NCBI RefSeq assembly: GCF_900109545.1
Contig: NZ_FOAP01000005.1
Coordinates: 310,001-374,000 of the forward strand
Source of the DNA: Stigmatella aurantiaca
Lineage (GTDB): Bacteria; Myxococcota; Myxococcia; Myxococcales; Myxococcaceae
Reading direction: 5' to 3'
Length of the DNA: 64,000 nucleotides
In this document: in pieces, positions 52,989-61,762 of the stretch
Layout: each line of letters begins with the position of its first letter
How positions within the stretch are numbered: position 1 is the first letter of the stretch
The notes under the pieces: generated by a model
Databases searched by the model: none
What the model saw: the letters and a program-made list of their open reading frames with translations, nothing else
Told to the model about the DNA's origin: nothing
Translations under genes and position numbers: made by a program

Positions 52989-55438
52989 GGCTGCTCCTCC
53001 TCGAAGTCCAGGTACACCGTCAACGTGCCGCGCAGCGTGCGGGGGGCTCCGGCCGCGAAGTGGCGCGTGGCCAGCAGGGAGGCGGGAGCCTCCGGGCCGC
53101 GGAAGTTGGAGACGTAGTTGAACTCCGCCTCCCGCCAGCGCGCGTCCAGGAGGTTCTCCACCGTCAGCCCCAGCTCCACCGCCTTCCACCGTCCCCGGAG
53201 CGCCGCGTCGAACAGGAAGATGGGCTCGCTGTAGCGGTCCAGCGGAAGGGGCTTGGGGCCGATGGTGCTGTGCCCCAGCGCCACGTTCCACCCCACCCGC
53301 TCGCCCCAGAGCTCGGCATCCCCACGCACCGAGGCATCCACCCGCCCGAGAAGCCCGGGGATGTAGGGCATGACGGTCCCCTCGAACAGCTTCCACGGCG
53401 AGGCCCCGGGCGCGGGCAGCGAGGCGCGGGACCACGCGATGCTCGCCTGCACGTCCACGCGCTCCTGGAACGTCAGCCGCGCCATCGAGAACGCGCCCAC
53501 CCGCTGGGAAGCCCCCACGGGCTGGTTGCGGCCGGCCTCCTCGTCGAACACGAAGTCCTGCGAGACGCGCGTGGCGAAGACGGCGCCCCGGGCCTCCACC
53601 GTGAGCGCCTCGTTCCCCGCCGTGTAGCCCAGCCCGGTCTCCGCCGAGGTGACGCGGGCAAAGGGGGCGAACTCCGCGTCCGAGAGCGCGGCGGCATCGC
53701 TGGAGCGCGCCCCCAGGCCCACGCTCGTGAGCCAGGAGAGCCTCGGCGTCAACCGGGCCTCCACGGACAGCCGGGGGCTGAGCGTGAAGCCATACGCCTC
53801 GATGGCCTCCGAGGGAATCCGCTCCCCCTGCCGGTCCTCCTCCGGGCGGTTCTGGTCCTCCACCGCGAACAGGAAGCTGTCCAACCGTGCCCCTCCGCGC
53901 AGCAGCAGCCACGGCCGTGGGGCCACCTTGCCGGAGGCGTAGGCGCCCAGGTTCGTCACCCGGACATCGTTGTCGAAGAGGGTGAGGTACGGCGCGCCGC
54001 CCCGGTCCCTCAACCGGCGGGAGCGCGTGTGCACGGTGTCGGAGCGCACGAAGTAGCCCAGCTCCAGCGGCTGGAGCTGCCCGCCCCAGGTGATGCCCGG
54101 CGTGTACCGGCCGCGCAGCCCCAGCGTGGTGCCCCGGTAGGACTGCTCCGTGTTGTCGCCGCGCTGGGCCTCGCCCACGGGCGGGGTGTCATTGAGAAAG
54201 CCGGTGAAGTTCTCCCGGATGCGCATCTGCCGCTGCACCCAGAAGGCCTGCTGGATGAGGCGGCCTCCCTTCGACAGGCGCGTCATCAGCTCCGCCGAGC
54301 CCAGGTACCGCTGCGTGGCCCCGCCCTGGTTCGGATCATACAGGCAGAAGAAGGGGTCCTCCTCGCCGCAGTCCAGGCGCCCCGCCACCCAGTCCGTCTC
54401 GCGGATGACGCCCGCCGAGGAGAACCGGGCCGCGTAGCCCGCCCCGAACAGGCGCAGGCGCGAGGCCTCGCCCACCGCCAGCTCGCCCTGCGCCATGGCG
54501 CCCGCGTTCGAGTAGGCGCGGTTGGGGCCGAAGCCATGCCCCTGCCGCAGCAGCAGCCCCACGAAGGTGGACTCGCCCGCCTCGTGAGGGCCCCAGACCA
54601 GCGCCAGGCGCCGCGAGTGGAAGCTGCCGTAGCTGCCCGACACCATCAGCCCGCGCCGCTTCAGCCCGAGCTGGTACTCCACCGTGCCCGCCACGCCGAA
54701 GTCGCCCTGGGAGGGGTCATACGGCCCCTCGGTGATGCGCAGCGTGTCCACCAGCTCGGGGATGATGAAGTAGGTGTCCGCGTAGCCGTGGCCATGGGCA
54801 TGGGACACCTCGTTGAGCGGCACGCCGTTGAGCCGGAACTCCACGTCCTTGCCCTCGCCCGCGTCGAAGCCCCGGATGAACACCGTCTCCGCGTGGCCCT
54901 CCCCGCCGTGGTTGGCCAGCATCACCCCGGGGGCGAGCAGCAGCAGCTCCGTGGCCGAGTTTCTCGGCACATCCGCGAGCTGCCCCACGTGGATCTGAAA
55001 GTCCCCCGCCGCCACGGGGGGCGGCCGGTTCCCCTGCCCCTTCACCACCGTGGTGAACGCGGGAGCGCTCTCCGGCTCAGCAGGAGGCTGCGGGAGCGGG
55101 GGCTCCGGGGGAACGAAGGAGACGGGCACCTCCGTCTGCACTTCCACGGGAACATTGCCCTGCGTCGCGGGCTGAAAGCGCCACCGCACCGCCGCGGCCA
55201 GGGCCGCCCGGTCCAGCACCTCGCCCGCGGACTCCCGCACCTCCACCTGGGACACCTCGCCTTCCGTGTCGATGGTGAGCCGCAGGAGCACCGTGGCCGG
55301 GCGCTCCAGCGGCAGCGCCTCCGGAGGGAGCACGGGGGGGGCGGCCTCCACCGGGACCGGAGGCACCACGGCGGCTTCGAGAGGGGCAGCACTCAGCACC
55401 CCCAACAACAGAAGGGAAATCCACACCCCCCGGCCCAT
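52985..55438 (-). CDS. TonB-dependent outer-membrane receptor with N-terminal TonB_C-like domain
   Basis: An 817-residue receptor. After a signal peptide (about 1-23) comes a Pro-rich stretch and a TonB C-terminal-like domain (about 40-110; TVLLRLTIDTEGEVSQVEV, AVRWRFQPA). A plug follows (about 130-260; ELLLLAPGVML, ETVFIRGFDAGEG, GVPLNEVSHAHGHGYADTY, with an HAHGH stretch) and a barrel of about 550 residues. This merged layout also occurs in other myxobacterial and bacteroidal receptors. The ATG at 55438 is preferred since the longer frame would begin inside the palindrome. It is divergent from the lipoprotein gene at 55490, with 51 bases between start codons. Confidence 0.85.
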   Translation of the reverse strand: MGRGVWISLLLLGVLSAAPLEAAVVPPVPVEAAPPVLPPEALPLERPATVLLRLTIDTEGEVSQVEVRESAGEVLDRAALAAAVRWRFQPATQGNVPVEVQTEVPVSFVPPEPPLPQPPAEPESAPAFTTVVKGQGNRPPPVAAGDFQIHVGQLADVPRNSATELLLLAPGVMLANHGGEGHAETVFIRGFDAGEGKDVEFRLNGVPLNEVSHAHGHGYADTYFIIPELVDTLRITEGPYDPSQGDFGVAGTVEYQLGLKRRGLMVSGSYGSFHSRRLALVWGPHEAGESTFVGLLLRQGHGFGPNRAYSNAGAMAQGELAVGEASRLRLFGAGYAARFSSAGVIRETDWVAGRLDCGEEDPFFCLYDPNQGGATQRYLGSAELMTRLSKGGRLIQQAFWVQRQMRIRENFTGFLNDTPPVGEAQRGDNTEQSYRGTTLGLRGRYTPGITWGGQLQPLELGYFVRSDTVHTRSRRLRDRGGAPYLTLFDNDVRVTNLGAYASGKVAPRPWLLLRGGARLDSFLFAVEDQNRPEEDRQGERIPSEAIEAYGFTLSPRLSVEARLTPRLSWLTSVGLGARSSDAAALSDAEFAPFARVTSAETGLGYTAGNEALTVEARGAVFATRVSQDFVFDEEAGRNQPVGASQRVGAFSMARLTFQERVDVQASIAWSRASLPAPGASPWKLFEGTVMPYIPGLLGRVDASVRGDAELWGERVGWNVALGHSTIGPKPLPLDRYSEPIFLFDAALRGRWKAVELGLTVENLLDARWREAEFNYVSNFRGPEAPASLLATRHFAAGAPRTLRGTLTVYLDFEEEQP

Positions 55439-55457
55439 ACACCCACGCGCACTTGAC

Positions 55458-55474
55458 TTGCAACCAAGTTGCAT
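55458..55474. promoter_or_regulatory. Shared Fur-like operator between TonB receptor and lipoprotein genes
   Basis: TTGCAACCAAGTTGCAT; the core 55459-55473 reads on the minus strand as TGCAACTTGGTTGCA (7-1-7, six of seven pairs). It lies in the 51-base gap between the two divergent starts, 20 bases from one and 16 from the other. It matches the box at 48783-48797. Confidence 0.65.
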
Positions 55475-55489
55475 CTACTCCTTGGCTAC

Positions 55490-56377
55490 ATGAACACACG
55501 GATTTCAATTCCTGGCGCGGGACGCGCCGTGCTCGCCGGGGCCCTCCTGCTCACGGGGGCGTGCTCGCCCACGGCCACGGGAGACGTCCGGGTGATGATG
55601 AGCGGCGAGGACGGGGCGCAGGACGGTTACGCCAGCCACCTCTTCGCCGACGGCTGGTCGGTGCGCTTCACCAAGTACCTCGTCTCCGTGGGGGACTTCA
55701 CCCTCACCTCGGACGCGGGGGAGACGCAGGCCTCGTCCCGGCACGTGCTGGTGGATCTCCAGAAGGGGGACGTGGCGCTGGACGGCCTGACGGGCCTCAC
55801 CGCGGGGCGCTGGAACGTGGGCTTCGCGGTGCGCCCGCCGGATGAGCGCACCGAGCTGCCCGATGGGAACGTCTCGGCGGAGGATCTCGCGCTCGTGCGC
55901 TCGCGCGGCTACAGCTACTGGCTGGAGGGCGAGGCGGTGAAAGTGGGCACGGGCGTGTACCGCTTCTCCTTCGGCTTCCCGGTGAACGCGCGCATGGAGA
56001 ACTGCATCAACGGCGTGGATGGTACCCAGGGCATCGTCGTGCCGGAGAACTCCACCGCCGAGGCGGAGGTGACTGTCCACGCCGAGCACATGTTCTACGA
56101 CCGGCTGGGCACCCACCGCGGCGTGCAGCTGCGCTTCGAGCCCTTCGCCGCCACGGCGGGCGCGGACCGGGTCATCACCTCCGAGGGGCTCGCCACCCAG
56201 CAGCTCTTGGATCTCCGGGGCATGCAGGGCGAGGAGCTGCGCGACAGCGACGGCACGCCCGTCGTCTACGAGCCGGGCGCCTATGATGTCCGGACGCTCT
56301 GGGCGTTCGTCACCCAGAGCATCGTGGACCAGGCGCACCTCAACGGCGGGGGCGTGTGCACGGTGAAGCCCCTGTAG
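55490..56377 (+). CDS. Lipoprotein divergent from the TonB receptor
   Basis: A 295-residue lipoprotein (lipobox LTGAC, Cys about residue 22). The body has DGWSVRFTKYLVSVGDFTL, VLVDLQKGDVA, WNVGFAVRPP, SYWLEGEAVKV and ends GGGVCTVKPL; it contains isolated cysteines (ENCING, GVCTV). It resembles the Tat protein at 52155-52988. It shares the short promoter gap and the palindrome with the TonB receptor, so the two are probably co-regulated. I do not know a named family. Confidence 0.6.
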   Translation: MNTRISIPGAGRAVLAGALLLTGACSPTATGDVRVMMSGEDGAQDGYASHLFADGWSVRFTKYLVSVGDFTLTSDAGETQASSRHVLVDLQKGDVALDGLTGLTAGRWNVGFAVRPPDERTELPDGNVSAEDLALVRSRGYSYWLEGEAVKVGTGVYRFSFGFPVNARMENCINGVDGTQGIVVPENSTAEAEVTVHAEHMFYDRLGTHRGVQLRFEPFAATAGADRVITSEGLATQQLLDLRGMQGEELRDSDGTPVVYEPGAYDVRTLWAFVTQSIVDQAHLNGGGVCTVKPL

Positions 56378-56380
56378 ACG

Positions 56381-57493
56381 TCAGTCCCGCTTGAAGGGAT
56401 TCTGGTACCGGCTCGGATCCTGAACCACCATCCCCGGCCCGTTGTAGGCCAGGTTGAAGTCCCTGCGGTGGCTCATGTACACGTCGTTGTAGTTGTGCGC
56501 CGCGATGCCGCTCTTCTCCTCGAAGGGGATGACCACGGCCTTGCGTCCCATGGCATCCTGGCCGGGGTGGTTCTTGAAGCTCGTCGCACCCTCCACGCCG
56601 AACATGTTGGAGACCGGATCCTTGGTGTTGACGTAGTGCACGTAGCGGGGCCCGTCCGGGTACCGGCCCGACGCCGCGCCGAACGTCTCCGCGGAGACCT
56701 TGTACATCAGGTCGGACTTGCCCTCCTTCTTGAGCTCATCGGACACCTGTCCGAGTGCCCGGCTGGTGATGAGTCCGCCCTGGCTGTGGGCCATCAGGTG
56801 CACGTTATGGCCCGCCTTGAGCTCGCTGAGGACCGTGTCTCGCAGCGCGTCCACGGCGAGGTTCTTCCCCATGTTCGTCTTGTCGCCCACGCTCTGCATC
56901 AGGTCGCCGACAAAGCCATCCGTGGCGTTGTGAATGCCCACGACCTTGGAGCCCGTCGCATCGGCGGTGGCCTGGAGGGCCTGCTTCTGCTGGCTCAGGG
57001 TCGTGTTGATTCCGTTGACCTGGATGATCGTCTCGTTCGATCGGAGGCGGCCGTTCTTCGGCGTGAAGCCCTCGATGTCCTCCAGCTTGATGGGGCCCTG
57101 GTCCTTCACTCCACCCCGGTCTCCCATCTTGATGGTCTTGTCGGCGCCAACCAGGGCGCCGTCGAACTCCGAGTCACTGACGCGCTTCTGAAGATGGGTC
57201 TCCTCGATCCCGAAGATCTTCGACAGATCCTCGATGGTCTTGGGATCCTTGAGGTCCGCCTGGGCCAGGTCCACGACCGGCGGTGCGGCCTCCACGGTCG
57301 CCCCCGGCGGAGACGTCGTCACCGTGTTGTTGGGCCCCTGCGCCGACTGCATGGCCTCGAAGACATCCTGCAAGCCCTGCGCAGGCGCGGAGACGGCGTT
57401 CGGGGGGGCTGCCTCGGCCGCCTTCTCGAGGGCGGCAGGCGGCGGCGGGGCAACGGCGACGGACGGGGGGGCTTGGCGGGAGATGCTCACCAT
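56381..57493 (-). CDS. Alpha/beta-hydrolase (lipase-like) protein with Pro/Ala-rich N-terminus
   Basis: A 370-residue protein. The first 80 residues are Pro/Ala-rich and disordered. Residues about 130-370 form an alpha/beta hydrolase: oxyanion region IIQVNGINT, nucleophile HLMAHSQGGLITSRAL (G/A-H-S-x-G), and late His candidates in GIAAHNYNDVYMSH. There is no signal peptide. A cytosolic lipase or a leaderless secreted effector both fit. The ATG at 57493 follows CTGGAG. The adjacent gene (convergent end) is the lipoprotein of the TonB cluster. Confidence 0.65.
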   Translation of the reverse strand: MVSISRQAPPSVAVAPPPPAALEKAAEAAPPNAVSAPAQGLQDVFEAMQSAQGPNNTVTTSPPGATVEAAPPVVDLAQADLKDPKTIEDLSKIFGIEETHLQKRVSDSEFDGALVGADKTIKMGDRGGVKDQGPIKLEDIEGFTPKNGRLRSNETIIQVNGINTTLSQQKQALQATADATGSKVVGIHNATDGFVGDLMQSVGDKTNMGKNLAVDALRDTVLSELKAGHNVHLMAHSQGGLITSRALGQVSDELKKEGKSDLMYKVSAETFGAASGRYPDGPRYVHYVNTKDPVSNMFGVEGATSFKNHPGQDAMGRKAVVIPFEEKSGIAAHNYNDVYMSHRRDFNLAYNGPGMVVQDPSRYQNPFKRD

Positions 57494-57646
57494 GACGGAA
57501 GGCTCCAGGGGTAGGACAGCGAGGACCGCTGTATGAGGAGCGACTCCCTGTGCGGCTTTCATGCCACAGAGTGCGACTTCCTCATGCTCCCTGAATTCCG
57601 GGGGTTAGCGCGGGCCATGAGCCTACGCTCCCGGTGACTTCTGTCA

Positions 57647-58273
57647 TCACTGAGGGTTTGAGTCCCAGGGGGGCAGGTGCGCGAGCAGCGCTCCCAGCTG
57701 CTCGATGCGCGCGTCCCCGTCCAGTCCGAGCCCCACGAAGCGCACCCCGGCCGCGGCCGCCGCGCCCCGGTCGTAGCGCGAGTCGCCAATCATCACCGCC
57801 TCACCGGGGGCCGCGCCCAGCTTCTCCAGGGCGTACAGCACCAGGTCCGGCGCGGGCTTGGAGCGGGGCACCAGGTTCGCGCACGCGATGCACTCGAAGA
57901 GCTCGGCCAGGTGGCCCGCCCCCAGCAGCGCGGGGGCCAGCGTCGAGGCCGTGTTCGTCACCACCGCCCGCCGCAGGCCCCGCCGGCCCAGCGTCTCCAG
58001 CAGGGGCCGCGCGTCCGGGTTCACCCAGACGTGCTGCGCGTAGCGCGGGAAGTGCTCGGTGTAGAAGCGGTCCAACTCCTCCGGCGAGCACCCCAGCCGG
58101 AAGACCTCGATGTCCGCCTGCGTGCCCTGGCCGAAGGTGGGCGCGAACTCCTCGCGCGTCACCGGCGAGCCGCGGAAGTGCACCCCCGCGGCCGCCACCA
58201 CGTGGGCCCAGGCCTCCTCGCTCTTGAGGAGCACCCCGTCCATGTCGAAGAGGACCGCCCGGAGCACGCTCAC
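57647..58273 (-). CDS. HAD-superfamily phosphatase
   Basis: A 208-residue HAD subfamily IA phosphatase. Motif I is FDMDGVLLKSE, motif II is VVTNTAS, the motif III Lys is in RSKPAPDLVL and motif IV is MIGDSRYDRGAA. It begins with a GTG that overlaps the stop of the thioredoxin-like gene (GTGA), so the two are coupled. The substrate is unknown; phosphoglycolate-like phosphatase is the closest guess. Confidence 0.87.
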   Translation of the reverse strand: MSVLRAVLFDMDGVLLKSEEAWAHVVAAAGVHFRGSPVTREEFAPTFGQGTQADIEVFRLGCSPEELDRFYTEHFPRYAQHVWVNPDARPLLETLGRRGLRRAVVTNTASTLAPALLGAGHLAELFECIACANLVPRSKPAPDLVLYALEKLGAAPGEAVMIGDSRYDRGAAAAAGVRFVGLGLDGDARIEQLGALLAHLPPWDSNPQ

Positions 58274-58653
58274 GCCTTGGGCGGCTCGGAGGAGGCCCGC
58301 TGCTCGGCCACCTGCTTGCGCACGTCGTCCATGTCCAGGGCGCGCACCTTGGAGATGAGGTCCTCCAGGGCCGCGGCCGGCAGCGCGCCGGCCTGCTCGA
58401 ACAGGAGGATGCCATCCCGGAACACCATCAACGTGGGGATGGAGCGGATCTCGAACGCGCCGGCCAGCTCGGGCTGCGCCTCCGTGTCGATCTTCCCGAA
58501 CGTCAGGTCCTTGTGATTCTCGGACACCTTCTCGTAGATGGGTCCGAAGTTGCGGCAGGGGCCACACCAGGCGGCCCACCAGTCCAGGAGGACGATGCCC
58601 TCCTTGCCCACGGTATCCTTGAAGACTTCCTTGCTGATCTCGACCGTCGCCAT
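58270..58653 (-). CDS. Thioredoxin
   Basis: A 127-residue thioredoxin with active site WAAWCGPCRN and the cis-Pro IRSIPTLMVF. The last 30 residues are a charged helical extension beyond the usual about 105. It lies between FKBP and the HAD phosphatase on the same strand, forming a small protein-folding/redox group. GAGG precedes the ATG at 58653. Confidence 0.92.
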   Translation of the reverse strand: MATVEISKEVFKDTVGKEGIVLLDWWAAWCGPCRNFGPIYEKVSENHKDLTFGKIDTEAQPELAGAFEIRSIPTLMVFRDGILLFEQAGALPAAALEDLISKVRALDMDDVRKQVAEQRASSEPPKA

Positions 58654-58702
58654 TCTCAGGCCTCGTTCTTTCTCGGATCCGGGGCTCCGGACCTCTTGGG
58701 TG

Positions 58703-59026
58703 CTACCGCACTTCCAGCAGTTCCACCTCGAACAGCAGGGTGGACTTCGGGGGGATGACCGGCGGGAAGCCCCGGTCCCCGTACCCCATCTCCGGCGGGA
58801 TGGTGAGCTTGCGCACGCCACCAATCTTCATTCCCGCAACGCCCTGGTCCCAGCCCTGGATGACCTGCCCCGCCCCCAGCCGGAAGGTGAAGCCCTGGCC
58901 GCGGTCACGGCTGCTGTCGAACTTGGAACCGGTGGTCAACGTTCCCACGTAATGCACCGTGACGGATTTGCCCGCCACCGCTTCGGCGCCCGTGCCCACC
59001 TTGACGTCCTCGATCTTCAAGCTCAT
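58703..59026 (-). CDS. FKBP-type peptidyl-prolyl cis-trans isomerase
   Basis: A 107-residue FKBP of the minimal length. Conserved [45 protein letters not shown] and [10 protein letters not shown] line the active pocket. No signal peptide: cytosolic. It catalyses prolyl isomerisation. It is followed 49 bases later by thioredoxin on the same strand. Confidence 0.95.
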   Translation of the reverse strand: MSLKIEDVKVGTGAEAVAGKSVTVHYVGTLTTGSKFDSSRDRGQGFTFRLGAGQVIQGWDQGVAGMKIGGVRKLTIPPEMGYGDRGFPPVIPPKSTLLFEVELLEVR

Positions 59027-59112
59027 CCCTCTGGTCTCCTCATGAAGTAGAAAGCCCGACCATAATGCCCCGGCGGCACGGATGCTGCTTTCCGTAAGCC
59101 CTCCACCCCGGA

Positions 59113-59156
59113 ATTCCCGGCGGAAGGGCCCCCCGGCGGCCAGGCGGGCCGGGAAT
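59113..59156. other. Inverted repeat in divergent gap
   Basis: ATTCCCGG (59113-59120) and CCGGGAAT (59149-59156) pair perfectly around a GC-rich centre. The gap lies between the divergent FKBP and CNNM genes. Its role is unknown. Confidence 0.4.
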
Positions 59157-59181
59157 CTTCACTTTTCAACGCTGGCCGGGG

Positions 59182-60576
59182 GTGGGCTCGAAGCGCGCAC
59201 AACGCCCCGCCACGCCGCCCCTCCCCCCCGTAGACTGGGCTCCCCTCGCTGACAGGAGCCCACGTATCGTCTCCGAACTCGCCATCATCCTGCTGCTCGT
59301 GCTCGTCAATGGCATCTTCGCGGGAGCGGAGATCGCCCTCATCTCCCTGAGGAAGACGCGGCTGCGCGAGTTGGTGGAGGCCGGCAGCGGCGCGGCGAAG
59401 TCCGTGCTCGCCCTCCGGGAGGACCCGGAGCGCTTCCTCGCCACGGTCCAGATTGGCATCAGCGTGGTGGGCGCCGCCGCGGCGGCCTTCGGTGGCTCCT
59501 CCATCGCCATGCGCCTGGCGCCCGTGCTCGCGGACCTGGGGGTGGCCCCCACCGCCTCCGAGGAGCTGGCCCTGGCGCTCGTGGTGGTGTTCGTCTCGTT
59601 CCTGTCCCTGGTGCTGGGCGAGCTGGTGCCCAAGTCGCTGGCCATCCAGCATGCCGAGCGCTACGCGCTGCTCATCGGCCCCGTGCTGCGCGGCCTGTCC
59701 CGGTTGATGAAGCCGGTGGTGTGGTTTCTCACCTTCAGCTCCAACCTCGTGCTGCGCTTCTTCGGCGACAAGACGAACTTCAGCGAGTCACGCCTGTCCG
59801 CCGAGGAGCTCCAGCAGCTCGTGGAGGAGGCGGCCCGGAGCGGCACGGTGGACCCGCGCACGGGTGACATCGCCTCGCGCGCCTTCGAGCTGGCGGAGCT
59901 GACGGCCTTCGAGGTGATGGTGCCCCGCGCGCGCATCACCGCCCTGTCCCGGCGCGCCTCTCAGGAGGAGATTCAGCGCGTGATTCTGGAGGAGGGGCAC
60001 TCCCGGCTGCCTGTCTACGACGGGGCGCTGGACAACATCGTCGGGTACGTCATCGCCCAGGACCTGCTCGGCATGGCCTTCGAGAAGCAGCTCATCCTCC
60101 TGGAGGACGTGCTGCGCCCCGCCTACTTCGTGCCGGAGGCGACGCGGGCGTTGGACCTGCTGCGCCAGTTGCAGACGCGGCGCTGCCCCATGGCCATCGT
60201 CGTCGACGAGCAGGGTGGGCTCTCTGGCCTCGTCACCACGGAGGACCTCGTCGAGGAGCTGGTGGGCGAGCTCTTCAGCGAGCATGACACGCCCGCCGAG
60301 CTGCTGCGCCGCGAGGCCGACGGCACGATGCTGGTGGATGGCACCGTCCCCATCCGGGACGTGAACCGGGAGCTGGGCTTCGAGCTGCCGGAGGGCGACA
60401 GCTGGTCCACGGTGGGCGGGCTCTGCATGTCGCTCGCGGGGGCCATTCCCGCGCCTCCCACCCGGCTGTCCCTGCCCGATGGCACGGTGCTGGAGGTGGT
60501 CGAGGCATCCGCCCGGCGCGTCAAGCGCGTGCGCATCCACCCGCCCCCGCCCCCCGCGGCTTCGCCCCCTGCCTGA
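59182..60576 (+). CDS. CNNM/CorC-like hemolysin-family membrane protein
   Basis: A 464-residue protein with four N-terminal helices of DUF21 type (IILLLVLVNGIFAGAEIALISLRKTRL, VLGELVPKSLA), then two CBS domains (about 225-360, VMVPRARI ... LVTTEDLVEELVGEL) and a C-terminal CorC/HlyC domain (LVDGTVPIRDVNRELGFELP). The family is linked to divalent-cation (Mg2+, Co2+) transport or homeostasis. The annotated GTG at 59182 gives an odd 30-residue leader; the natural family start would be near IVSELAII but no good codon lies there. Confidence 0.85.
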   Translation: MGSKRAQRPATPPLPPVDWAPLADRSPRIVSELAIILLLVLVNGIFAGAEIALISLRKTRLRELVEAGSGAAKSVLALREDPERFLATVQIGISVVGAAAAAFGGSSIAMRLAPVLADLGVAPTASEELALALVVVFVSFLSLVLGELVPKSLAIQHAERYALLIGPVLRGLSRLMKPVVWFLTFSSNLVLRFFGDKTNFSESRLSAEELQQLVEEAARSGTVDPRTGDIASRAFELAELTAFEVMVPRARITALSRRASQEEIQRVILEEGHSRLPVYDGALDNIVGYVIAQDLLGMAFEKQLILLEDVLRPAYFVPEATRALDLLRQLQTRRCPMAIVVDEQGGLSGLVTTEDLVEELVGELFSEHDTPAELLRREADGTMLVDGTVPIRDVNRELGFELPEGDSWSTVGGLCMSLAGAIPAPPTRLSLPDGTVLEVVEASARRVKRVRIHPPPPPAASPPA

Positions 60577-60581
60577 AAAGC

Positions 60582-60619
60582 ACGGCGGCGAGGTCCCCCG
60601 GAACCGGGGACCCCGCCGT
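60582..60619. terminator. Bidirectional terminator hairpin
   Basis: ACGGCGG (60582-60588) pairs with CCGCCGT (60613-60619) and GGTCCCC (60592-60598) with GGGGACC (60606-60612), a 14-pair stem with a three-base bulge. It sits between two convergent genes. T-run support is weak. Confidence 0.65.
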
Positions 60620-60647
60620 CATTCACTTCGAGCCGTGGGCGCGTCCG

Positions 60648-61634
60648 TTAGAACGTGCCACCGATGTTCAGCGTGCCGGAGTAGCGGCCGTTGCCGTTGA
60701 GGCCGTCATCCACCGCGGCGAAGTCCTGGTCGAACAGGAAGTTGTAGTTCGCCCGCAGGTCAGCGGTGAAGCTGCCGAAGTGGGTCCGGAGGCCCGCGCC
60801 CACGGGCACGTTGCCCACGGTGTCATCGCTGAAGCCGCCGCCGGTGCCGCGGAAGTTGTAGTCGCTCAGGCCGATGCCGCCCAGCACGTAGGGCTGGACC
60901 GGGGTCGCCGACAGGGCGAACGTGGCGGCCGCCTGGCCACCATTGCGCACGATGTCCGGGCCGCTGGAGGCCGAGAAGGCCGTGTCGGACACGTCGTTCA
61001 CGGCGCCGCTGTAGCCCAGCTCGAGGCCGAACACCTTGGAGGGCTTGATGGCGGCCGTCACACCGTAGGCGGCACCCGGATCAATCGCGGGGGCCAGCGA
61101 GCCGGTGTAGCCTTCCACACCGCCGCCGACCATCAGGGTCAGGCCGCGCATGTTGGCCCCGGACTCCTTCTTCTCCTGGCGCGCCACGTCGTTCTCATCG
61201 ACGTCCACGGTCGGGGTGAAGGCCGCGCTGCTCGGAGGCGGCGCGGCAGGGGCCACCTGGGCGGGCGGTGGCGTCAGTTGCGGCTCGCGCAGGGGCTCAC
61301 TCTGGCTGTCCCATGCGCTGCCGCTGCCGCCCGTGCCGCTCACGGGCTCACACCGCAGCAAGACCTCGCCCTGCTGGGCGTCCAGCGAAGACCCGGTGCT
61401 GAGCGACGAGTCGCTCTGGGCAATCCCGGCCTGGCCACTGCCCCCGATGGACTCGTCCACCGGCTGGGTTTCGACGACCGCGACGCTCTCCTCCATCACC
61501 GACGGCGAGCCCATGGTGCTTGCCTGGGTGTCCTTCTTCTCGAACCCCGCGGGGCACTCCTTGCCGTCTCCCGCCAGAGCCGCACCGCTGTAGAGAAGCG
61601 CGGCAACCGCGCCCGTCAGAATCTTCGCTTTCAT
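60648..61634 (-). CDS. Outer-membrane beta-barrel protein
   Basis: A 328-residue protein with a signal peptide (about 1-21, LYSGAALA) preceded by a strong GGAGGG site. The N-terminal half is Ser/Gln/Pro-rich with two Cys. From about residue 165 an eight-strand OmpA/OmpW-like barrel is likely (GLTLMVGGGVEGYTGSL, LELGYSGAVNDV, QPYVLGGIGLSDYNF), ending in NIGGTF with a C-terminal Phe. It is probably surface-located; the ligand is unknown. Confidence 0.8.
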   Translation of the reverse strand: MKAKILTGAVAALLYSGAALAGDGKECPAGFEKKDTQASTMGSPSVMEESVAVVETQPVDESIGGSGQAGIAQSDSSLSTGSSLDAQQGEVLLRCEPVSGTGGSGSAWDSQSEPLREPQLTPPPAQVAPAAPPPSSAAFTPTVDVDENDVARQEKKESGANMRGLTLMVGGGVEGYTGSLAPAIDPGAAYGVTAAIKPSKVFGLELGYSGAVNDVSDTAFSASSGPDIVRNGGQAAATFALSATPVQPYVLGGIGLSDYNFRGTGGGFSDDTVGNVPVGAGLRTHFGSFTADLRANYNFLFDQDFAAVDDGLNGNGRYSGTLNIGGTF

Positions 61635-61726
61635 CCAACCCTCCGTTGTCCTGTGACTGACAAGAAGGTTGGGGGGGATCACGTCCCTGGCAAGATGCGT
61701 TCCAAGAACGCCACGGGGGCAGGCCC

Positions 61727-61747
61727 CCCGGACGCACAGCGTCCGGG
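61727..61747 (-). terminator. Hairpin downstream of nadE
   Basis: CCCGGACGC (61727-61735) and GCGTCCGGG (61739-61747) form a perfect nine-base stem with loop ACA, 16 bases beyond the nadE stop on the minus strand. No T-run. Confidence 0.55.
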
Positions 61748-61762
61748 CAGGCAGTCAGGCGC

